NCBI RefSeq assembly: GCF_050947875.1
Contig: NC_134576.1
Location: 53,010,255-53,074,254 of the forward strand
Reading direction: 5' to 3'
DNA length: 64,000 nt
From: Dermacentor variabilis
Lineage: Eukaryota > Arthropoda > Arachnida > Ixodida > Ixodidae
Position 1 is the first letter of the stretch. The number at the start of each line of letters is the position of its first letter. Below are positions 56,880 through 64,000 of this stretch, in pieces. Position numbers and translations under genes: made by a program. The notes beneath the pieces were generated by a model. That model did not search any database. It was not told the DNA's origin and saw only the letters and a list, made by a program, of their open reading frames with translations.

Positions 56880-58140
56880 TTAAGAGCAAGGTACGATACG
56901 TTCTAGTCAATATTTGTGTAACGTAGCCCTACAATTTAGTAAAGCATTCATTGAGTGACGTTTCTGAATTTGGTGAGTGACAGGTCACCTAAGGCCACAA
57001 GTGAACATACGTACGAACCAGTCAAAGCTGTTTAAAAGTGGCGGAACTTCTATTCAGTAATGCTCATCATTCATTGCACACACCAGGACCTTAAAATATT
57101 GAGAAGCACCACTTGTTCATTGCGCTAGGAATTAGTTGCAGAAATGGCAGAATGCCTATGGAAGCTGTCGGTTTACAGTGGGAACACTATTTTCAGGGAA
57201 AGCACTAGCACAAAGATGATATTTTAGGTACGCTTCAGTCGCTAAAATTTAGCCGTAACATTGCAAGCCAGAACGCATCTAATTCCAGATCAACTGTCCA
57301 ACGAAATCTTGCTGAGCGTTGCTGATCTGAATAGAAACGCGTACACTGCACATATGCGTTGATCTGGGAAGACCCAAGATGATTTTGCTTACCTTGTCAA
57401 CATTCAAAATTTGCGGATGAAATATCAGTGACTCCAGCAACACTATTACGAAAGTTTTTCTTACGGATATTTGGCACACATGAATTTAAGAGCACAATAC
57501 GCGCTCCCACTGTAGCATTAATCATAAAGAAATTGAATGTCTCCGGGCATTTACTAAATACACAAATCAATGGGGATGTTCCCAATCCGGGCAATATTGA
57601 AAAAGCTGGGCTGTACCGATAGCACCGGTGTTTATGGCCCACTTTTTAGAACGCACCATAGCACCACTGCAGTACTGGCGAGGCCACAAAAGTGATAACA
57701 CATGCTAAAGCCATGCTTAACATAAAGAACGATTATTCCCACAAATGAAGCGCTAAAATGGCCGAAGGTTTCAAGCAGTGTTTCATAAATTAGATAAATA
57801 ACACCACTACATATGCAAGATGTTTCTAATGCATCTTCTTGAGATTTGTTTTCTGGCTGTTATCCCACATTGCTTACTTCATGATTCACGGATCTGGCTT
57901 AGACATTTCCACAGGCTGATGCACGTGCAGACAATGTAGCTTGTTCCTAATGTTACTTGAGCTCAGATTTGTCACCTGTAATTAGAACGTAAGACAAGAT
58001 ATCAACAAATACATGTTACAGTGAAACTTCGTTAAAACGAAACGGGACATAAATGATTATTGGATGAAAGAAAGTGAAATTGTGTCGCCAGTACTAATTG
58101 CGAATGCGTGACGCACAACCAACGTATAGCAGACCGAACG
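56880..58140. other. Unassigned DNA
   Basis: No gene supported. CAGTGAAACTTCGTTAAAAC at 58019-58038 resembles a pogo/Tigger-type transposon end, but no partner end is seen nearby. Confidence 0.35.
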
Positions 58141-58189
58141 CGTCCTACTAGGCTTGACAGAATTTCATCCTAAACTACGCACAATCCGT

Positions 58190-58302
58190 TATCCTAGTCC
58201 TAACCCAATCCTAACCCTTAATCCTACTGTAACGCCCCCCACTTACCCAATGCCTCATACGAGGCCTGTAAGGACATTTTTTAAATAAATAAATAAAATG
58301 AC
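58190..58302 (+). mobile_element. LINE 3'-terminal remnant
   Basis: GTAACGCCCCCCACTTACC, ATGCCTCATACGAGGCCTGT, then AAATAAATAAATAAA: a GC-rich hairpin followed by an AAAT tail, typical of a severely 5'-truncated non-LTR copy. Family not assigned. Confidence 0.5.
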
Positions 58303-58477
58303 TTATGACACACAGAGCTAAATTGTGGAGCGGTCATATGCGCAACATGAAAGTTGCTTCCTCCGTGATGCGTGAGCACGTACTGACACGTGGTACTGCA
58401 TTAGATTAGCTCAATGACTCTTCAGCTCATTTATTCTTATGAAATGTAGTTGTCACTGCGGTCTTCGCACAGATGGA

Positions 58478-58600
58478 TTGTGGATGGATGTTATGTGCGT
58501 CCCCTTTGGAACGGGGCGGTGGTTTGCGCCATCAAGCTCTCTCACTAGGTGGTAGCGACCACCACCTGACGCCGACCAAAACTCATCTTAACTGCGCGGC
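58478..58600. repeat. Dispersed repeat (GTCCCCTTTGGAACGGGGCG)
   Basis: TGGATGGATGTTATG, then GTCCCCTTTGGAACGGGGCG, which forms a CCCC...GGGG hairpin. From memory this resembles a LINE 3'-UTR repeat of ticks. Only one copy in this window. Confidence 0.4.
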
Positions 58601-59500
58601 GCGGCTCATTCTAGGGCAATTTTAAAGGAATGTAGCAGATTTGAGCAATTGTAGCAGGAATCACACCACTGCGTGTGTGTTTTCATTCTACAAAGTATTC
58701 TTTAATTGAACCAAAATTTGAAATATTGCCTATGGCAGGTAGCATAATCCTAACCCTTGTACTAATATACTCGATGAGGCGGCCCATTATTCTCACGATA
58801 AATCAAAAGGTTTAATTCAATCGTTGACGTAGTTACGCTGATTAACTTTTTATGAATTACTTTACTGCACATATTTCAACCTATGAACTGTAGATAGTGA
58901 GTGTGCAAGGCATATCGACTTGGAGCGAACTCTAAGGATGGCACTGGCTGCAAGACAGGCGCTGTCAAATAACAATGCACTGTTTAATTAAACTTAATCT
59001 TTAAGGAAACGCTGCTTCATGCACTGAAGCACAAACTACTTGGCACACCAATGCATTTCGTTGGACAGTTTAAAATTTATCTCCAATTATCTTGAAAGAT
59101 TTAGAATTGTGCTATCTGCCACAAATAATTATTATAAATTTGGTCCAGCTAAAAATAAAACATGGTTATCTGAACAGATTATCCGCCTTGTCACAAAAAT
59201 TCGACATCGGGTCAACATAATTATGTTGCCTGATGAAATGCAGACACCTGCAAATTATCTTTCCGCAAGTCTATAGCACAAGAGTATTAAGAAATGACCT
59301 TTTCTGCCTTGTAAATAATTAGTTTTCCGATAAGAAGGTACTATTGTTATGGGAACACCGCAAGGAATAGCTCCCTCGCGCATCGTTCTGTTTACCAGCG
59401 CTTGAGGCCGCTGATGCAGCGCTGCAGGCCTTTCATAATGCTGAACGCCTGACGCTACGTGCGAGTACGGACACATACCTCAATTTCTTTATTTATTCAG
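58600..59500. other. Unassigned AT-rich DNA
   Basis: A 78-codon frame (59040-59276, plus) has no recognised domain or supporting signal. The last bases, TTCAG (59496-59500), are one copy of the target duplication of the next element. Confidence 0.4.
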
Positions 59501-60143
59501 TGTCACGCTTACCGGCGCACGAGACATGATTCCGGACAGACACAGAGAACACATTTATAATGTATAACACCGATAAGTCCCGTCAAATCTACATACAGCC
59601 ACAAAAAAAAGGTTACACTGAGTTTGATTCCTTCCAATATATTTCCCGAGTTCCTAAATGATTTCACAAGTTCTTAAAACATCGTAATAAGTCACGTGCG
59701 ATGTGGCGTTTACATGTCTCAGTCGGTGTAGTTCTTTCGCATTGCTCGGTGGGCTACTGGCATATCTGCTGAGGGTTGCCTCTGTAGAATAGACCTAGCT
59801 TGTCGCGCGTTGTCGTCGGTGTGGGCGAGGTTGCTCCCGTAGCATAGGATGTGGCCGTTGTCCTCGGACGAAGCCTTTGCTGGCGACGACGGTGCACAGC
59901 CGCGGGGCGTGGAGGATCAATCCCGACTGGTGCAGAGCCACTAGTGACCTCCTCCTGCTGAACTCTTAATCTCGACGTCCTTGGTTCACCGCCTTCTTCG
60001 CCCAGTGCTCTAGCGGACTTCTTCCTTCTCCTCTAGCTGTGTCCTCCCCTTTCCCACCTCGCTCCTTCCAGTCAACGTCAGCCTTCTTCCTCTTTCTTCT
60101 CTCTCTCTCTCTCCTTTTTCTTCTCCTACTTCAGCTCGTGACA
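59501..60143 (-). repeat. 3' LTR of the second INT-first element
   Basis: 643 bp, TGTCACG...CGTGACA. It is pyrimidine-rich toward its right end (CTTCTTCCTCTTTC, TCTCTCTC). Confidence 0.9.
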
Positions 60144-60486
60144 ATGTGCCCTCATTAAACGAGTTTTTTTCTCCAAGAAGCTGCTTCTCCTTCATTGTTT
60201 CGGGTAATATCCTCGTAATGACCATTGTAATAATCACCATGAGCACCACACCGAACAAATCAATTTCACATTGCACTTGCACTTCACATGTCCATTATTA
60301 CAATAATCTGCTCAATACATTTTTTTGCCTATTTAAATGTCGACAAATGAGCTGACAATTTGTCCGCGTCACCAAATCCCACATATTTTATGTGCATGTG
60401 CATGATCAACATACCTCATAGGATAATTCAGTTAGCCTTTTACTTTCAGCACATGATGGAAATATGATCAAGCAAAGCATTTCTTA
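60144..60486. other. Region between RNase H and 3' LTR
   Basis: Noncoding internal tail of the second INT-first element; no frame recognised. A modest purine-rich stretch (GAGGGCACA on the minus strand) abuts the LTR. Confidence 0.5.
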
Positions 60487-60944
60487 TTACTGCCTTAACA
60501 TCAGGCGGCTTAAGCAATGCGCTCCCACGTTATCTCTGCCTTTTATATATTTTGCCTGGAAGCTATACTCCTGCAGGCTTAAACTACAAGGCATCCGCCT
60601 GCTATTTATGAAATTGGCTTTCGTTAGATATTCTAAGGGTTGGTGGCCTGTCAGTACACGAAAATTTCGTACGTAGAGGCATATACGTGGATTTTTTTCA
60701 CTGGCCACACTACCGGCAGATATTCCTTCTCCATAGAAGAGTAATTTCTTTCGGCTTCACTTAATCTTTTACTAGTGTAGCATACCGGGTGTGTTATTCT
60801 ACCTTCGTCTTGCAGCAAAACTGCTCCGAGTGCCTTACTGGATGCGTCTGTACGCAATACAAACTGCTTTTTTATGTTTGGTGTTAGCAGCACAGGACGT
60901 TCTGACATGCGTTGTTTCAAAACAGCGACTATTTTTCCGTGCAC
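60487..60944 (-). pseudogene. RNase H of the second INT-first element
   Basis: Two overlapping frames (60651-60944 and 60487-60708) with TDASSKALGAVLLQ, HPVCYTSKRLSEAE, NYSSMEKEYL and LTGHQPLEYL (Asp replaced by Gly in the usual TDH), ending DNVGAHCLSR. A frame shift falls near 60690. Confidence 0.85.
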
Positions 60945-61052
60945 TGCTGTCCAGCTTACAGCATTAGCTGCTCCTTTTTTTCTCAGATGTACTAACGGAT
61001 CGACCAGGGCTGCATAATTCAGAATGAATTCTCCATAATATCCAGTAAATCC

Positions 61053-61740
61053 CTAAATTGATTGGATCTCTTTCTTGGTATATCGCCGCTGTGCCGCTTG
61101 TATTTTATTCATAGCGTCCTCCTTAGTTGCAATATGCCCCATCCCTAACTTATCTCCAAAGAAATAAACTGTTTGGAAACCCATTTCGCATTTCGTTGGT
61201 TTAAGTGTCAGTGCTGCATTCCTTATTTTCTCAACCAACGCTTCCAGAGTAGCCGAGTGCTCGGGCCAATTTTCCGTTGTGATTAAAATGTCCTCTACGT
61301 ATTGTTGCTTGTTAGGTAATCCCTCTAGTACCTTTCTCATCAATTTCGTGAACCAAGCAGTTGCCGTTTTCAGTCCAAAGGGCATGAACCTGAACTGGAA
61401 AAGCCCCTTCGAACATCAAAACGCTGTCTTCTCTTTTGATGACTGCTCTATTGGGATTTGCCAATATCCCTTTGCTAAATCCCGTTTTAAGAAAAAGTTC
61501 TTTTTGAATACCGTAGCCGACATCACATCTACTGTAGGGATGGGTTCTGCATGCGCTACTAACGCATTATTCAGTCGTCTGAAATCGACAAACACCCGGT
61601 TTGAACCGTCTGACTTTTTCACTACTACTACTGGTGCGTGGTATGCCGAATTGGATATTTCGATAATTCCCATTTCTAGCATGTCTGGGATTTCTTTGTT
61701 GATGGACTCTTGTGCAGCTATTGATAATGGGTGTTACTTG
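61053..61740 (-). pseudogene. Reverse transcriptase of the second INT-first element
   Basis: Frames 61416-61682 and 61053-61385. Visible are VVVVKKSDGSNR, VDFRRLNNAL, RDLAKGYWQIP and MPFGLKTATAWFTKLMRKVL. The catalytic motif reads YVED instead of YVDD near 61283-61298, so the enzyme is inactive even apart from the frame break at about 61400. Confidence 0.85.
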
Positions 61741-62089
61741 ACATTTTCGGGTCTATCAGTAGTTACTTGCAACCGGCATGGAAGGTATTTATTTTGCCCG
61801 GGCTTGTCTGAAATATATCCCTATATCTTCTAAACAGGTTCTCTACTTTGTTAGCTTTTTCTCATCCAAAAGGCGATTGGTTGTCACTTTATCACAACCC
61901 ACACTTCTTTGTGCATGATACATGGGTGCCTCTTCCTCTTTCGTTTCTTCAACTTTCAGTTTTCATCCCCTCTTGCCTACTCCTTTCTTCATACCTCTTC
62001 AACATATTGGCATGGAACACGTTCTCTTTCCCATTTGTCAATAGCTCATAATCGACTTCGTTCCTTCGTTGCGCCACTGCGAATGGTCC

Positions 62090-62885
62090 GTTCCATTGCA
62101 TCATCAGATTATTTTTCTATTTAGGAAGCAAAACCTACGCTTCGTCTCCCTCCTTTAAGCATTTGTCGACTGTTTTCCTATCGTAGCTCTCTTTGGAGCG
62201 TCTTTTGGCTCTGTCTAGATTTTCATGGGCGGTTTTGCAGGTATTTTCGAGCTTATCCTTTAAGTCCAGAAGGTAAGTGCAAGTCATTTTCGGCTCCGCT
62301 ATCATGGTATTTTTACTCCATAGCTGCTTGAGCTAATGACCGCTTCACTCGTTTACCATATAGCATTTCGAAGGGCGAGATCGCAAGGCTTGTCTTGGTA
62401 TTTCGCGGCACGCAAAGAGAAGTGCGGGTAGATATCGGTGCCATTCATTCATTCACAAAACTTTATTAGTGTCCTGAAGCCCGGTATTTTCAGACCGAGG
62501 CGGGCCGCGTCCACGTCGGCACCGCCAGGCCGAGCCTTATGGCGTCATCATGGACCCTCTGGACGGCCCGTAGCTGATCGGTGCCAGTCCCCCGGTCATT
62601 CTTGGAACATTTTCCGTATCATTGTTTTCAACGTGCTATTGAACTTTTCTGCTAATCTGTTAGCCATATGTGGTAGGGCGTTGTAAACAACTGACGGATA
62701 CACATGATTGCATTTATCTCTTTCATTAAATCTGAGGCAAAGTTCGACCCTCTGTCACTGAGTATCTCTTTCGGTACCCCATATCCTGAGAACTTTTCCA
62801 ATAAAGCGTCAGCTTATTGTCTTGTCTAAATCCATGGTTTTTGGTGCTCGACAATCGTGATGATGAGTATCCTGGCAGGCTCGCC
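62090..62885 (-). pseudogene. Integrase remnant of the second INT-first element
   Basis: On the minus strand, 62640-62830 reads through a core with SDRGSNFAS-like and NRLAEKFNSTLKTM segments across frame breaks. After the 133-bp LINE insertion, 62090-62440 continues with HRYLPALLFA, a CYMV(K/N) segment, LWSKN and a charged tail ending KCLKEGDEA. It matches the integrase C-terminus of Gmr1-like elements. The core start is deleted. Several stops. Confidence 0.75.
62444..62576 (-). mobile_element. I-group LINE 3' tail, 133 bp, inserted in integrase
   Basis: Flanked by a 10-bp duplication ATCGGTGCCA (62434-62443 and 62577-62586). It resembles the 3' end of the LINE at 12385-15040: an ACTTTATTAGTGTCCTGAAG-like start, GACGCAGG/GAGGCGGG, CCACGTCGG, then CCTCTGGACGGCC. 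It ends in an ATGAATGA-type tail on the minus strand. Confidence 0.8.
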
Positions 62886-62892
62886 ACTATTT

Positions 62893-63522
62893 TGTCGCGG
62901 TTACCGGCGCACAAGACATTAATCCGAACACACACACAAAACACGTTCATAATGTATCACACCAATTAGTCCCGGTCAAAACTACATACAGCCGCAAGAA
63001 AGGTTACACTGAATTTGATCTCTTACCTTTCTACTAATATCTTCACCGAGTTCTTAAATCATTTCACAAGTTCTTAAAACGCCTCAATAAGGCACATGCG
63101 ATGAGTCGGTGTAGTTCTTTCGCATTGCTTGGTGGACTAGTGGCATCTCTGCTGAGGGTTGTCTCGATAGAATAGGCCTGGCTTGTGGAGTGTTGTCAGT
63201 GAGGGCGCGGTTGTCCCCGTAGCATAGGACGGGGCCGTTGTCCTCGGACCAAGCGCTTACTGGCGACCACGGTGCACAGCCGCGGGGCGTGGAGGACAAA
63301 TCGTGACTGGTGCAGAGCCACCTGGTGCCTCTTCCTGCTCGAGTCTTCAATCTCGACGTCCTTGCTTTACCGCCGTCTTAGCACAGTGTTCTTGCGGACT
63401 TCTTCCTTCTGCTGCTCTAGCGGTGTTCTCCCATTTCCCACCTCGCTCCTTCCAGTCCACATCAGTGTTCTTCCTCTTCCTTCTTCTCTCTTCTTCTTGT
63501 TTTCCTACTTCAGCTCATGACA
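62893..63522 (-). repeat. 5' LTR of the second INT-first element
   Basis: 630 bp, TGTCGCGG...CATGACA. Shares TTACCGGCGCAC, AGCCGCGGGGCGTGGAGGA and TGGTGCAGAGCCAC with the 3' LTR. Confidence 0.9.
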
Positions 63523-63527
63523 TTCAG

Positions 63528-64000
63528 ATACCTCACCGGTACCCACCAGAACATTGATTGAAGCAGCATTCATGATATACTGCTCGACCATTGCGCTACA
63601 GTCTCCGCGAGCTACCTGCTGGTTTGCATGTTTTACCTAAACCGCGCCACACGTGCAACTGACGCAGGCTAGCGAGCATGCTTCGACTGGACCTGTGCAG
63701 GAAACCGCCGTGGAAATGGTACAAAATGATGCATAGCGCTGTGCTGAACGCTTGTAACAACCTTAAAATTGCAATTTCTGTGTACATGCCGCTAAGAGCG
63801 GTGGGGGAAATCGTTAAAACACTTCATTGGTCATCCTATGAAGAGCTGATAAAATAGAAGGTAAATAAGAAACGAACCTGCCATTAACAATAGCGTGGAA
63901 ACGCTTAGCTGGCCTAACGGGATTTTTTAACCAGCAAAACCACACGTGCACAACGGAGGGCCGTGCAAAGGAGGTGAGCTGGGTATGTGCGGAACTCTGA
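63528..64000. other. Right-edge flank, unassigned
   Basis: No gene or repeat recognised. Two short frames on opposite strands lack motifs. Confidence 0.4.

Larger units (their letters stand above)
59501..63522 (-). mobile_element. Second INT-before-RT Gypsy element, internally deleted
   Basis: LTRs are at 59501-60143 and 62893-63522, about 10% diverged. TTCAG is duplicated at 59496-59500 and 63523-63527, which shows a single insertion. On the minus strand, from the 5' LTR (right), the order is integrase core, integrase C-terminus, RT, RNase H, 3' LTR, so integrase precedes RT as in the element at 25156-32026. Gag, protease and the start of integrase are deleted next to the 5' LTR. A LINE tail is inserted at 62444-62576. 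LTRs are only weakly similar to those of the other INT-first element, so this is a different family. Confidence 0.9.

Noticed and set aside
58185..58230. Telomere-like CCTAA runs
   Set aside because: Only a few irregular copies (CCTAACCC, CCTAACCCTTAATCC) adjoining a LINE 3' tail; not an array.
59040..59276. 78-codon plus-strand frame as a host gene
   Set aside because: No domain, splice signal or conservation evidence available.

Overview
The window looks like nuclear DNA of an arthropod, most likely a hard (ixodid) tick. Evidence: tRNA-headed SINEs matching the Ruka family of ixodid ticks as I remember it, an RTE-clade LINE with a TGATGA tail, an RNase H-bearing I-group LINE, Penelope-like and five Ty3/Gypsy elements, AT-rich spacers and a long TG microsatellite. 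I see no convincing host gene with exons, no rRNA, no functional tRNA and no CRISPR array. Almost everything recognisable is a mobile element, usually nested or decayed.

Layout. 1-20080: a giant imperfect inverted repeat. Arm 1 (1-9852) and arm 2 (10151-20080) face each other across a spacer of about 300 bp. A Ruka SINE sits at the same site in both arms. Arm 1 alone carries a truncated RTE LINE (1922-3351) and a TA-flanked nonautonomous DNA transposon (8445-9389). Arm 2 alone carries a truncated I-group LINE (12385-15040). Two short blocks differ between the arms mostly by synonymous changes, which hints at past coding function.

20085-25155: an old SINE remnant, a Penelope-like fragment, unassigned DNA, and a dispersed repeat containing a tRNA-like segment, an 83-bp tandem duplication and a foldback insertion.

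25156-32026: a full-length, probably young Ty3/Gypsy element on the minus strand, with near-identical 0.8-kb LTRs, a 4-bp target duplication and one uninterrupted 1490-codon gag-pol frame. Its integrase precedes reverse transcriptase (Gmr1-like order). It sits inside a repeat whose second copy lies at 33237-33500.

32031-38110: 91-bp tandem repeats, unassigned DNA, a tRNA-Ser-like relic, a TG microsatellite and a SINE fragment.

38113-42009: decayed Gypsy element on the plus strand. 43019-44460: a transposon terminus and a second RTE LINE. 44830-49973 and 50125-55357: two related decayed Gypsy elements, both minus strand; the second has a 105-bp insertion with a hammerhead-like core. 55388-59500: candidate MITE, palindromic minisatellite and LINE 3' tails. 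59501-63522: a deleted second INT-before-RT Gypsy element with a 5-bp target duplication.

The elements do not form a pathway. They record successive insertions: the inverted duplication and shared SINE are old, the arm-specific insertions later, and the 25156-32026 element the most recent. All alignments were made by eye, so percentages and boundaries are approximate.
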